This document shows, piece after piece, positions 34,708 through 43,567 of a DNA stretch of 64,000 nucleotides (within the stretch, counting starts at the first letter, position 1; the number at the start of each line of letters is the position of its first letter). Made by a program: the position numbers and the translations under genes. The notes below the pieces were generated by a model, which searched no databases, had not been told where the DNA came from, and worked only from the letters and a program-made list of their open reading frames with translations. Origin of the DNA: Bradyrhizobium diazoefficiens (GTDB lineage Bacteria; Pseudomonadota; Alphaproteobacteria; Rhizobiales; Xanthobacteraceae); the NCBI RefSeq assembly GCF_016612535.1, contig NZ_JAENXS010000003.1, positions 62,001 to 126,000 on the forward strand, in the 5' to 3' direction.

Positions 34708-35403
34708 TCACCGGCCTAAGGCGCGTCCGAAGACGTGGCTGAGCGTGCTCACGGTCATCGAGAGGACGATAAGGATTATGCCAAGCGCAAGCGCGAAGCT
34801 CAACTCACCCTTGCTCGTCTCCAGCGCGATCGCAGTCGTCATTGTTCGGGTGTAGCCTCGTATGTTGCCCCCAACGATGATTATCGCGCCGACCTCCGCG
34901 ATAGCTCGACCAAACGCAGCAAGAAAGGCGACGATCAGCCCTTCGCGGCCGATGTTCATAAGCGAGGCTGCAGCCCGGACATGCGAGGCTCCGTCAACGA
35001 GCAACGCCTCACCATAGGTGGCCCAGAGATCCACCGTCATGCGGTGCACCAGGGCGACCACGATCGGGATGCCGAGTATGGCCTGCGCGATTATCATGGC
35101 TGTCGGGGTAAACAAGATCCCGAGAGAACCCAGCGGGCCGGAGCGGGAAAGCAGCAGATAAACTGCGAGACCGACGACTACCGGAGGCAAACCGAGAAGA
35201 GCGTTTGCGGCTACAATCAGGGCCTGCTTGCCGGGGAAACGGCAGATAGCCAATGTCAAGCCGAATGGCGAGCCAACAATGAAGGCCAAGCCGCTTGCTG
35301 TCAGGCTCACTCCCAGGGATAGGACCACGATATCGCGGAGCTGTGGATCAAAGCGGCTGATCAGCATCGCTGCCAGTTGAAACGCCTGGGTGAAATCATT
35401 CAT
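34708..35403 (-). CDS. tupB: Tungstate-type ABC transporter permease
   Basis: The 231-aa inner-membrane protein has five to six membrane segments and the binding-protein-dependent permease loop 'GASHVRAAASLMNIGREGLIVAFLAAFGRAIAEVGA' (EAA-type) near residues 135-170. It forms the channel for the anion delivered by TupA. No ATPase gene (tupC) is adjacent: upstream lies a divergent SnoaL-like gene and downstream only tupA. The ATPase must come from elsewhere or has been lost. Confidence 0.88.
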   Translation of the reverse strand: MNDFTQAFQLAAMLISRFDPQLRDIVVLSLGVSLTASGLAFIVGSPFGLTLAICRFPGKQALIVAANALLGLPPVVVGLAVYLLLSRSGPLGSLGILFTPTAMIIAQAILGIPIVVALVHRMTVDLWATYGEALLVDGASHVRAAASLMNIGREGLIVAFLAAFGRAIAEVGAIIIVGGNIRGYTRTMTTAIALETSKGELSFALALGIILIVLSMTVSTLSHVFGRALGR

Positions 35404-35541
35404 CTCACCTTCCTACGCGATACGGGGAAGAACACCAAAGCCACATAAGTTGGCTCTAGTTCAGTAAGGGCAAGTCTTGCTGGATAGTTCAGCCCATGGC
35501 AACAAGATTGCCGCCGTTTAACGGCCGAATATGGAGCAGCA

Positions 35542-36000
35542 ATGGCCTCCTTGCCGATCGCGAACATCGAGATGGCGCAGTTCTTCCGCCGGTGGTTGGA
35601 AACCTTCGCGGGCTATGTCCGCGAGGTCGACTATGCCTCGGCGCGGCCGCTCTTTCACCCGGACGTGCTGGCCTTCGGCACCCACAACGACGTCATCCCG
35701 GGTCTGGACCGGTGGGTCACGATGCAATGGGACAATGTCTGGCCGAAGACGACCGACTTCCGCTTCGTCCTCGACCAGACCTCGGTCTTGGCGTCACCGG
35801 ATGGCGCGATGGCGACCGTGATCGCGCCGTGGACGAGCACGGGCTATCATCCCGATGGCAATTCGTTTCCGCGGCCGGGCCGGGCAACGATGGTGTTTTC
35901 AAGAGGTGGTGATGGTTGGCTGTGTGTGCATTCGCACATGTCGCTCAATCGCGGTGTGCCGCAGACGAGCCATGCCAATCGGCCGGTGAAGGCCTGGTAG
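35542..36000 (+). CDS. SnoaL-like / nuclear transport factor 2 family protein
   Basis: The 152-aa protein fits the NTF2/SnoaL cone fold. The N-terminal helix 'FFRRWLETFAGYVREVDYASARPLFHPDVLAFGT' and the C-terminal 'GRATMVFSRGGDGWLCVHSHMSLN' strand pair are typical of ketosteroid-isomerase-like proteins. Members are enzymes or ligand-binding proteins; no specific role can be read here. A bidirectional terminator lies between it and the convergent hydrolase gene. Confidence 0.82.
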   Translation: MASLPIANIEMAQFFRRWLETFAGYVREVDYASARPLFHPDVLAFGTHNDVIPGLDRWVTMQWDNVWPKTTDFRFVLDQTSVLASPDGAMATVIAPWTSTGYHPDGNSFPRPGRATMVFSRGGDGWLCVHSHMSLNRGVPQTSHANRPVKAW

Positions 36001-36015
36001 GGGCGATCGGAATCA

Positions 36016-36047
36016 AAAAGGCCCCGGACGATGTCCGGAGCCTTTTG
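36016..36047. terminator. Bidirectional Rho-independent terminator
   Basis: AAAAGGC(C)CCGGAC-GAT-GTCCGG(A)GCCTTTT forms a long stem with one mismatched pair, with A and T runs at either end. It lies between the convergent genes ending at 36000 and 36086. Confidence 0.9.
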
Positions 36048-36085
36048 ATTTCGGGGTGTTGCGTGATTTCGAGGTATTGCGCAGC

Positions 36086-36787
36086 CTATTCCGGCTGGCC
36101 GATCGAGACCTTCAGCGTGCCGACGCCGTCGATGCCGCATTCGAGCTTGTCGCCGGGCTGAAGTTGCGACACGCCGGCCGGCGTGCCCGTCATGATGATA
36201 TCGCCGGCGGCGAGCTTCACCTGCTGCGAGAGCTGCCAGATGATTTCCGGCACGTTCCAGATCAGCTCGGTGAGGTCGCCCTTCTGGGCTTCCTTGCCGT
36301 TGACCGTGAGCCAGATCTTGCCCTTGGAGGGATGGCCGATCTTCGAGGCCGGCTGCACCGCGGAGCAGGGCGCGGAGCCGTCGAACGACTTCCCGACTTC
36401 CCACGGACGCTCTTTCTTGCGCGAGGCGATCTGGAGGTCGCGGCGGGTCAGGTCGATGCCGACGGCGTAGCCGTAGACATGGTCGAGCGCCTTGTCGGCG
36501 GGAATGTTCAGCCCGCCGCTCTTCATCGCGACCACTAGCTCGACCTCGTGATGCAGATCCTTGGTCAGCGGCGGATAGGGAATGGTGGCGCCATCGGGCA
36601 CCAGCATGTCGGCATGCTTGGCGAAGAAGAACGGCGGCGCGCGCTCGTCATTGCCCATCTCGCGGATGTGCTCGAGATAGTTGCGGCCGACGCACCAGAT
36701 GCGGCGCACCGGATAACGGCCGGCCTCACCGGCGACGGGAAGCGAAGCCTGGGGCGGAAGCGGGATGACGTAGGAGGCGGCGTTCAT
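36086..36787 (-). CDS. Fumarylacetoacetate hydrolase family protein
   Basis: The 233-aa protein has the FAH catalytic fold. 'VGRNYLEHIREMG' is near residue 32, a metal-binding 'DLHHEVELVVAM' near 75-86 and 'GTPAGVSQLQPGD' near 200. The family cleaves C-C bonds or isomerises/decarboxylates dicarbonyl acids in aromatic catabolism. Length fits the short FahA/YcgM-type acylpyruvase group, but the substrate is not determined. It begins 34 bases downstream of the msbA-like stop region and reads on the same strand, so it may be read from its own or an upstream promoter. Confidence 0.88.
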   Translation of the reverse strand: MNAASYVIPLPPQASLPVAGEAGRYPVRRIWCVGRNYLEHIREMGNDERAPPFFFAKHADMLVPDGATIPYPPLTKDLHHEVELVVAMKSGGLNIPADKALDHVYGYAVGIDLTRRDLQIASRKKERPWEVGKSFDGSAPCSAVQPASKIGHPSKGKIWLTVNGKEAQKGDLTELIWNVPEIIWQLSQQVKLAAGDIIMTGTPAGVSQLQPGDKLECGIDGVGTLKVSIGQPE

Positions 36788-36822
36788 GAAGCGGTCTCGC
36801 TGCTCTTGGGGTGGAACGGACT

Positions 36823-38631
36823 TTATGCGGTTGCGCTGATCGGCGCCAGCGCCAAGGCGCCGATGTCGTGGTGCTGAAGACGGAAGAACGAGGCGTAGCG
36901 GCCGGAGCGGCGCAGCAATTCGTCGTGGCGGCCCTGCTCGACGATCTCGCCGCCCTCGACCACCAGGATCGCGTCGGCATGCATGATGGTGTGCAGACGG
37001 TGTGCGATCACGATGGTGGTGCGGTTCCGGCAGAGATGCTCGATCGCTTCTTGCACCTGCCGCTCGGACTCCGAGTCGAGCGCAGCGGTGGCTTCATCGA
37101 GCAGGATGATCGGCGCGTTCTTGATCAGCGCGCGGGCGACCGCGATGCGCTGGCGCTGGCCGCCCGAGAGCTGCGTGCCGTGTTCGCCGACCGGCGTGTC
37201 GTAGCCGAGCGGGAAGCTCATGATGAAGTCGTGGGCGCAGGCGGCTTTCGCAGCCTCGATGATGTCGTTCTCGCTCGCGCCCGGTTTGCCGAAGGCGATG
37301 TTGTTGCGGATGGTGTCGCGGAACAGATAGACGTCCTGCCCGACATAGGCGGTCTGTGCGCGTAGCGACTTTCGCGCGATCGCGCCGATCGACTGGCCAT
37401 CGATCACGATGTCGCCTTGTGTCACCTCGTAGAAGCGCAGCAGCAGCGCCAGCACCGTCGATTTGCCGCCGCCGGAGGGGCCGACCAGCGCAGTGACCTT
37501 GCCGGGCTCGGCGACAAAACTCATGCGGTCGAGGACGGTCTCGCCGGCGCGATAGGAGAAGCTGACGTCGCGCATCTCGATCTTCGCCTCGGACAGCTTC
37601 AGCGCCGGCTTGTCGTCGTCGGAATGCTCGCTGGCGGGACTGTCGACGACCTCGAGCAGCATGCGCGCGCCGACGAGCTGGCTGTTGAGGTCGATGTTGA
37701 GCCGCGCCAGCCGCTTGGCCGGCTCGGTCGCCATCAGGAAGGCGGTCATGAACGAGAAGAACGCGCCGGGCGTGGCGTTGAGCGCCACCACGCTGTAGCC
37801 GCCATAGAGCAAACAGCCGGCGACCGCGAAGCCACCGAGCATTTCCATCAGCGGATTGGAGCGGTTGGCGACGCGGGCCATCTTGTTGGCGTTGCGTTCG
37901 ACGACCGCGATGTTCTCATCGATGCGCTTCTGCATCGTCTCTTCGAGCGTGAATGCCTTCACCGTGCGGATGCCCTGGAGCGATTCCTGCATCGTCTCCA
38001 TGATGTCGGCGGTGCCGGTGAACTGGTTGAAGGCGAGACCCTTGATGCGCTTGACCAGCTTGCGCAGCACCAGCATCGCCGGCGGCACCGCGACGAGGCC
38101 GATGAGCGACATCAGCGGATCCTGCCACACCATCACGCCGATCATGGCGAGCAGCATCATGAGGTCGCGCCCGACGGCGTTGACCAGCATGGTGAGGACG
38201 TCGGTGATGGATTTCGCACCGGCCGTCAGCCGCGCCAGGAATTCGGACGAATGCCGCTCGGAGAAGAAGCCGACGCTCTCGCGCATCAGCTTGGCGAACA
38301 GCTGGCGCTGGTTGGTGGCGAGGATCGCGTTACTGATCTTGGTCAGGATCACCATGTGGCCGTAGGTCGCCACGCCCTTGATGAAGAGCAGGATCACGGT
38401 AATGCCCGAGAACATCGCGATGCCCGGGATGTTCTTGTCGACATAGGCCTGGTTGATGACCTGGCCGAGCACGTAGGTCGCGCCCGCGGTCGATCCGGCG
38501 GCAAGCGCCATCAGCGCGAAGGCAACGAGGTAGCGCCGCCAATAGATGACGCTCTGTTCCATGACCAGGCGGCGAATGAGGACCATCGCCGCATAGGGAT
38601 CGTCGGTGATTTTCTTTGGAAACTGGGCCAT
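36823..38631 (-). CDS. msbA: MsbA-type lipid/LPS exporting ABC transporter (fused permease-ATPase)
   Basis: The 602-aa half-transporter has a six-helix type IV exporter domain at about residues 25-330 and a C-terminal nucleotide-binding domain with Walker A GPSGGGKST, signature LSGGQRQR, Walker B 'ILLDEATAALD' and a switch His in 'VIAHRLHT'. MsbA flips lipid A-core to the periplasmic leaflet. The position next to LPS core genes (galE, lpcC-like, waaF, hldD/E) supports this over a drug exporter. The start at ATG 38631 fits the family. Confidence 0.87.
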   Translation of the reverse strand: MAQFPKKITDDPYAAMVLIRRLVMEQSVIYWRRYLVAFALMALAAGSTAGATYVLGQVINQAYVDKNIPGIAMFSGITVILLFIKGVATYGHMVILTKISNAILATNQRQLFAKLMRESVGFFSERHSSEFLARLTAGAKSITDVLTMLVNAVGRDLMMLLAMIGVMVWQDPLMSLIGLVAVPPAMLVLRKLVKRIKGLAFNQFTGTADIMETMQESLQGIRTVKAFTLEETMQKRIDENIAVVERNANKMARVANRSNPLMEMLGGFAVAGCLLYGGYSVVALNATPGAFFSFMTAFLMATEPAKRLARLNIDLNSQLVGARMLLEVVDSPASEHSDDDKPALKLSEAKIEMRDVSFSYRAGETVLDRMSFVAEPGKVTALVGPSGGGKSTVLALLLRFYEVTQGDIVIDGQSIGAIARKSLRAQTAYVGQDVYLFRDTIRNNIAFGKPGASENDIIEAAKAACAHDFIMSFPLGYDTPVGEHGTQLSGGQRQRIAVARALIKNAPIILLDEATAALDSESERQVQEAIEHLCRNRTTIVIAHRLHTIMHADAILVVEGGEIVEQGRHDELLRRSGRYASFFRLQHHDIGALALAPISATA

Positions 38632-38749
38632 CCGTAGTCCATTGACGGCGCAGGGAAAGGTCTGCGCGCGCGTCAGGGATCGAATGGTCTCTGTGCCCGC
38701 TCAAGCGAGGTTTTTCAAGCCCAATTAAGGGCTTGCGCTTGGATGGAAT

Positions 38750-39763
38750 CTAGGCCGAGGCGGCGTGGCGCAGTTCGCCATGGCGGTCGCGGAACAGCTT
38801 GTCCTCCCAGGCCAGAGCGTGGGCTGCGATGGTCTCGAGGTCCTCGTATTGCGGCCTCCAGTCGAGCAGGCCGCGGATCCGGCTGGTGTCGGCGACCATG
38901 GTCATGATGTCGCCGGGCCGGCGCGGGGCATACTGGACGGCGAAGCTGCGCCCCGAAACCCGGCGCACGGCATCGATGGTCTCGAGCACCGAATAGCCGC
39001 GGCCATAGCCGCAATTCAGCGTCGTCGAGGCGCCGCCATTGCGCAAATAGGCGAGCGCGGAGCGATGGGCCTGCGACAGGTCCGTGACGTGGATGAAATC
39101 GCGGATGCAGCTGCCGTCCTGGGTCGGATAGTCGGTGCCGAACACATCGATCTTGGCGCGCTGGCCGGTCGCGGCCTCGACCGCGATCTTGAGCAGATGC
39201 GTGGCGCCGACGGTGGCTAGGCCAATGCGGGCCTGCGGATCGGCTCCGGCGACGTTGAAGTAGCGCAAGGTCACGTATTGCATGCCGTAGGCGGCGGCGA
39301 CGTCGTGCAGCATGATCTCGGTCATCAGCTTCGACGAGCCGTAGGGCGACAGCGGCCGCGTCGGTGCGTGCTCGGGCACCGGCACCAGGTCCGGATTGCC
39401 GTAGACGGCCGCGGTCGAGGAGAAGATGAAACGGTTGATGCTGCGCTTGACCGCGACGTTGAGCAGATTGCGCGCGGTCATGAAGTTGTTGCGGTAGTAG
39501 CCGAGCGGATCGCGCATCGACTCCGGCACGACCACCGAGCCCGCGAAATGGATGATGCTCTCGATGTCGTGCTGGGCGATCACGCCTTCGAGCAAATTCT
39601 CGTCGCCGGCATCGCCGATGAACAGCGGCACGCCTTCCGGCAAGTAAGCGGAGAAACCGGTCGAGAGATCGTCAATCACGACCACGTCCTCGCCGGCTTC
39701 CGCCAGCGCAAGGACCGTGTGACTTCCGATATAGCCGGCGCCGCCGGTGACTAGCACAGTCAT
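38750..39763 (-). CDS. galE: UDP-glucose 4-epimerase
   Basis: The 337-aa SDR enzyme has the NAD-binding 'VLVTGGAGYIGSHTVLAL' at the N-terminus, catalytic YxxxK in 'SPYGSSKLMTE' near residue 148, and the GalE-type 'RYFNVAGADP' and 'NCGYGRGYSV' motifs. It interconverts UDP-glucose and UDP-galactose for surface polysaccharides. It lies upstream of msbA on the same strand, with 118 bases between them, and is divergent from the lpcC-like gene. Confidence 0.95.
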   Translation of the reverse strand: MTVLVTGGAGYIGSHTVLALAEAGEDVVVIDDLSTGFSAYLPEGVPLFIGDAGDENLLEGVIAQHDIESIIHFAGSVVVPESMRDPLGYYRNNFMTARNLLNVAVKRSINRFIFSSTAAVYGNPDLVPVPEHAPTRPLSPYGSSKLMTEIMLHDVAAAYGMQYVTLRYFNVAGADPQARIGLATVGATHLLKIAVEAATGQRAKIDVFGTDYPTQDGSCIRDFIHVTDLSQAHRSALAYLRNGGASTTLNCGYGRGYSVLETIDAVRRVSGRSFAVQYAPRRPGDIMTMVADTSRIRGLLDWRPQYEDLETIAAHALAWEDKLFRDRHGELRHAASA

Positions 39764-39889
39764 GATCTCACCCGTCTTCGATCAACGCGCCAAGTTAACG
39801 TTTGCGCGGTGAAGAGGGGGTTTCGGGCGCCCTGAACTGGTCACTATGCTTAATGTTGCGTATAGGGGACGCACCAGACGGAGCATGAC

Positions 39890-40927
39890 GTGACGAATTC
39901 CCCGGGCGATCTGCAAGTGATCGTGCCAAATCTGCACAGGCGCTATTCCGGGGTCACCGCGACCAACCGGATGGTGGCGCCGCGGCTGGCGAAACTCTAT
40001 CGCGCCGCATGGTTCGGCTCGAACGCGCCGGAGGGGATAGCGCTGTTGAGCAGCGCCGATCTGCTGAAGCTGTGGCGCCGCAGGACGCCCTTGATCTGGC
40101 ACGCGCGCCGCAACAACGAGATGATCGCAGGCGTCGTGTTGCGCGCGCTCGGCTGGCCGCTCAAGCTAGTGTTCACCTCGGCGGCGCAGCGGCATCACAG
40201 CTGGATCACGCGCTGGCTGATCCGGCAGATGGACGCGATCATCGCGACCTCCGACATCTCGGCCTCGTTCCTCAAAGTGAAGGCCACCGTGATCCCGCAC
40301 GGCGCCGACACCGATGTCTATGCGCCGCCGATCGATCGCGCCGCGGCCTTCGCGGAAAGCGGCTTGCCGGGCCGTTATGCCATCGGCTGCTTCGGCCGCG
40401 TGCGCGCGCAGAAGGGCACGGATGTGTTCGTCGATGCGATGTGCCGGCTGCTGCCGCGCTATCCGGATTTCACTGCAGTCATCGTCGGCCAGATCACCGC
40501 TGAGCAAACTGCTTTTGCGAGCGATCTCAAGAAGCGCATCGAGGCCGCCGGCCTACAATCGCGTATCGTCATCACCGGCGAGCTGCCGATCGAGCAGGTG
40601 CAGCGCTGGTATCAGCGGCTGACGATCTACGCCTTCACCTCGCGCAACGAAGGCTTTGGCTTGACGCTGATCGAGGCGATGGCGGCCGGCAGTGCGCTCG
40701 TCGCCGCGCGCGCCGGTGCGGCCGAACTCGTGGTCGAGGATGGCGTGAGCGGCGTGCTGATTCCGACCGGGGAGGCGGAGGCGCTAGCGGCCGCGCTCGA
40801 GCCGCTGATGCGCGATGTGGCTGCCGCGACTGCGATGGGCGAGCGCGGGCGGGCGCGGGTGCTCCAGCAGTTCAGTCTTGACGCCGAAGCGGCGCGGATC
40901 GGCGACGTCTATCGGTCGCTGCTCTGA
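39890..40927 (+). CDS. lpcC: GT4 glycosyltransferase, LpcC-like LPS core mannosyltransferase
   Basis: The 345-aa GT-B enzyme has an N-terminal 'VPNLHRRYSGVTATNR' and 'LIWHARRNNEM', a middle 'LVFTSAAQRHHS' and 'DAIIATSDIS', and the C-terminal GT4 donor motif 'SRNEGFGLTLIEAMAAG'. The combination closely recalls the rhizobial LpcC mannosyltransferase that acts on Kdo of the inner core. The start is GTG at 39890 behind GGAGC. The symbol is by similarity recalled from memory. Confidence 0.8.
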   Translation: MTNSPGDLQVIVPNLHRRYSGVTATNRMVAPRLAKLYRAAWFGSNAPEGIALLSSADLLKLWRRRTPLIWHARRNNEMIAGVVLRALGWPLKLVFTSAAQRHHSWITRWLIRQMDAIIATSDISASFLKVKATVIPHGADTDVYAPPIDRAAAFAESGLPGRYAIGCFGRVRAQKGTDVFVDAMCRLLPRYPDFTAVIVGQITAEQTAFASDLKKRIEAAGLQSRIVITGELPIEQVQRWYQRLTIYAFTSRNEGFGLTLIEAMAAGSALVAARAGAAELVVEDGVSGVLIPTGEAEALAAALEPLMRDVAAATAMGERGRARVLQQFSLDAEAARIGDVYRSLL

Positions 40928-40944
40928 ACCGCCGCTTTGCGGGG

Positions 40945-41085
40945 TCGCGAACAAAACAGCGAAAACAACCCCATGCACAGTAGGCCGGTACCAGCGGAAT
41001 CAACGGCTTGGATGTCTAAGGCGATCTTCTGCGGATTTTGCGAAATCTAGTTGACGCGTCGGGCAAAACACGCCTAGAGTTTCAT
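40945..41085. other. Intergenic region with promoter-like elements, possible dispersed repeats
   Basis: Between the lpcC-like gene and the DUF1902 gene there is no coding frame. 'GAAAACAACCCCATGCACAGTAG' and 'GTCGGGCAAAACACG' look to me like dispersed Bradyrhizobium intergenic sequences, a recollection I cannot verify. TTGACG (41051) and TAGAGT (41075) are 18 bases apart and could drive the small gene at 41170. Confidence 0.3.
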
Positions 41086-41169
41086 CGTTGCGACATCCGG
41101 CCCGGGCGGTTGTCGTACCTGGTGATGACTGCTTGATGGACAGAAGCTGCCTCAGGTGGAGCGCCGAAA

Positions 41170-41358
41170 ATGGGCCATCTCATTCTCGTTCAAGCGATTT
41201 GGGATACCGAAGCGGCTGTGTGGACTGCCGAGAGTTCTGACCTTCCGGGACTTGTCACGGAAGCTGAGAGCCTTGATGAACTCGATGCCAAGTTGTCAGA
41301 CCGCATTCTCGATCTGTTGGAAAATGACGACGCCACCGAAGGACGCGCTACGTCGTAG
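41170..41358 (+). CDS. DUF1902 / HicB-like small protein, probably C-terminally truncated orphan antitoxin
   Basis: The 62-aa protein begins 'LILVQAIWDTEAAVWTAESSDLPGLVTEAESLDELDAKL', the DUF1902 fold related to HicB antitoxins. Family members usually continue for another 10-15 residues after the helix. Here the frame ends in an unrelated-looking 'DDATEGRATS' and overlaps the 3' end of waaF by 11 bases. No HicA-type toxin gene is adjacent on either side. GC is lower than in the neighbours. It is probably a leftover of a toxin-antitoxin pair or a stand-alone protein. Confidence 0.75.
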   Translation: MGHLILVQAIWDTEAAVWTAESSDLPGLVTEAESLDELDAKLSDRILDLLENDDATEGRATS

Positions 41359-42418
41359 CCCGCGCGCCCTTCTCCCCCAGCACCCTCTCCGCAATCCCCA
41401 CCACCTCCGCCGCCGCAATATCCCGCATGCAGCGGTGATCGTTCATCTTGCAGATCGTGCTCTGGCAAGGCTGGCACGACAGCACGCTCTTGTTCTGCAC
41501 CACGGTCGCGGCGAGGCCGTTGAGGGGGGCCCAGAGATAGGGGCTGGTCGGGCCGAAGATGCCCATGGTGGGCGTGCCGAGCGCAGCCGCGATGTGCATC
41601 AGGCCGGAATCGTTGGAGATGGCGACGCCGGCCGCCGCCATGGCCAGGACGCCGTTGCGCAGATCGTTGCCGGTGAGGTCGCGCACCCCGGGACCACCGA
41701 CGGCGACGATCTCCTGAGCAAGACCCTTTTCCGCGGGGCCGCCGACCACCCAGACCTCGAGCCCGCGCTCGGCCAGCAAGCGGGCGGCCTCGGGATAGGA
41801 GGTCCAGCGCTTTGACACCCCGACCGAGCCGGGGGCGAGCGCCACGGCTGCCGCGGCGCTGAGGCCATTGGCCTGGCGCCAGCGGTCGATGTCCTCGGCC
41901 GGCACCCGCAATTGCGGCACCGGCCATTCCGGAGGCAGGGGCGCGCCGTCGCGCTGGGCCAACGCGGCATTCTTGTCGATGAAGCGGGGCAGTTGCTTCT
42001 CACCCCAGCGCCAGCGGTTGAGCAGGCCAAACCGGAATTCGCCGACGAAGCCGACCCGCTCGGGGATGCCGGCCAGCGCGGGCGCAATGGCCGCCTTCCA
42101 GGTCCGCGGCAACACCAGGGCGGTGCCGTAGTTCCGCTCGCGCAGGAGCTTCGCCAGGCCGAGCTGGCGGGCGACGGCGAGGCGGCTGCGGGGCAGGTCC
42201 CAGACGAGCCCGGCGCGCACGCCGGGCATGTAATCGACCAGCGGAGCGCAGAGGGACGTGGTCAGGAGATCGACCGGCCGATTCGGCCATCGCTCCTTCA
42301 GAACCCGGACAACGGTGTGATTCCGGACGAAATCGCCGATCCACATATAGGGAACGATCAGGATCGGGCGCGTGTCACTCCGGTCTGCACTTCCGCTAAG
42401 TTGCGAATCAATGTTCAT
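41348..42418 (-). CDS. waaF: LPS heptosyltransferase (GT9 family, WaaF-like)
   Basis: The product is about 356 aa. 'ILIVPYMWIGDFVRNHTVVRVLKERWP' opens the N-terminal domain, and the C-terminal half has the ADP-heptose-binding 'AISNDSGLMHIAAALGTPTMGIFGPTSP' motif and a Cys-rich 'CQPCQSTICKMNDHRCMRDI' tail typical of heptosyltransferase II. It adds heptose to the inner core. I chose the ATG at 42418 (MNIDS); a longer open frame runs 459 bases further upstream, through DNA opposite the start of hldD, and is not credible. Confidence 0.88.
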   Translation of the reverse strand: MNIDSQLSGSADRSDTRPILIVPYMWIGDFVRNHTVVRVLKERWPNRPVDLLTTSLCAPLVDYMPGVRAGLVWDLPRSRLAVARQLGLAKLLRERNYGTALVLPRTWKAAIAPALAGIPERVGFVGEFRFGLLNRWRWGEKQLPRFIDKNAALAQRDGAPLPPEWPVPQLRVPAEDIDRWRQANGLSAAAAVALAPGSVGVSKRWTSYPEAARLLAERGLEVWVVGGPAEKGLAQEIVAVGGPGVRDLTGNDLRNGVLAMAAAGVAISNDSGLMHIAAALGTPTMGIFGPTSPYLWAPLNGLAATVVQNKSVLSCQPCQSTICKMNDHRCMRDIAAAEVVGIAERVLGEKGARATT

Positions 42419-42575
42419 TCGTTGATGGACCGAAGGTTCTGATGTGGCGGTTCGGTTAGCCGCTTCGAGCCGGCAGGTAAAGCCGGGGAGAGAGCCGGCC
42501 CCAAAATGCTTACACTTTGGCAGATGATGCGCTACGGCAGGTATCGGGCCGCAAAAATCGGGCAGGATGGTTGGA

Positions 42576-43556
42576 ATGTTGCTGGTGACCGGCGGAGCCG
42601 GTTTTATCGGATCGAATGTCGTGGCTGCGCTGAACGACGCCGGCCATGGCGACGTCGTGGTCTGCGACCGCCTCGGCAGCGAGGGCAAGTGGCGCAATCT
42701 CGCCAAGCGCCAGCTTGTGGATATCGTTCCCCCGGCCGAGCTGCCTGACTGGCTGAGCGGCCGCAAGCTCGACGCCGTGATCCATCTCGGGGCGATTTCC
42801 GAGACCACCGCGACCGACGGCGATCTCGTGATCGAGACCAATTTCCGCTTCTCGATGCGCCTGCTCGACTGGTGCACGGCGAATGCGGTGCCATTGATCT
42901 ACGCCTCCTCGGCAGCGACCTATGGTGACGGCGCGGATGGTTTTGAGGACGACGCCTCGCTGCCGGCGCTGAAGAAGCTGCGGCCGATGAATCTGTACGG
43001 CTGGAGCAAGCAGCTGTTCGATCTCGCGGTGGCCGAGCGCGTCGCGAACGGCGATCGGCTGCCGCCGCAATGGGCGGGCCTGAAATTCTTCAACGTGTTC
43101 GGCCCGAACGAATACCACAAGGGCGCGATGATGAGCGTGCTGGCGCGCCGCTTCGACGACGTCAAAGCGGGGCGCGTCGTGCAACTGTTCAAGTCGCATC
43201 GCGAGGGCATCGCCGACGGCGACCAGCGCCGCGATTTCATCTATGTCGACGACGTCGTGCGCGTCATCATGTGGCTGCTGGCGACCCCCTCGGTGTCGGG
43301 GCTGTTCAATGTCGGCACCGGCAAGGCGCGTAGCTTCCGGGAGTTGATGTTGGCTGCCTATGCCGCGCTCGATGCCAAACCCAACATCGAATACATCGAC
43401 ATGCCCGAGAGCATCCGCAACAGCTATCAATATTTCACGGAGAGCAAGGTCGATCGTCTCCACCGCGCCGGCTATAATGGCGGCTTCACGACGCTCGAGG
43501 ATGCGGTGAAGACCTATGTCGGCGATTATCTCGACCGGCCCGACCGCTTCCGCTGA
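42576..43556 (+). CDS. hldD: ADP-glyceromanno-heptose 6-epimerase
   Basis: The product is about 326 aa. It has '[19 protein letters not shown]' at the N-terminus, '[13 protein letters not shown]' near residue 75, catalytic YxxxK in '[10 protein letters not shown]' near 140, and the HldD motif '[19 protein letters not shown]'. It makes ADP-L-glycero-D-manno-heptose for WaaF-type enzymes. The start is ATG at 42576 (AGGA eight bases upstream) or the in-frame ATG at 42567. hldE follows 11 bases later, probably in one operon. Confidence 0.94.
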   Translation: MLLVTGGAGFIGSNVVAALNDAGHGDVVVCDRLGSEGKWRNLAKRQLVDIVPPAELPDWLSGRKLDAVIHLGAISETTATDGDLVIETNFRFSMRLLDWCTANAVPLIYASSAATYGDGADGFEDDASLPALKKLRPMNLYGWSKQLFDLAVAERVANGDRLPPQWAGLKFFNVFGPNEYHKGAMMSVLARRFDDVKAGRVVQLFKSHREGIADGDQRRDFIYVDDVVRVIMWLLATPSVSGLFNVGTGKARSFRELMLAAYAALDAKPNIEYIDMPESIRNSYQYFTESKVDRLHRAGYNGGFTTLEDAVKTYVGDYLDRPDRFR

Positions 43557-43567
43557 GGCCTTTGATC

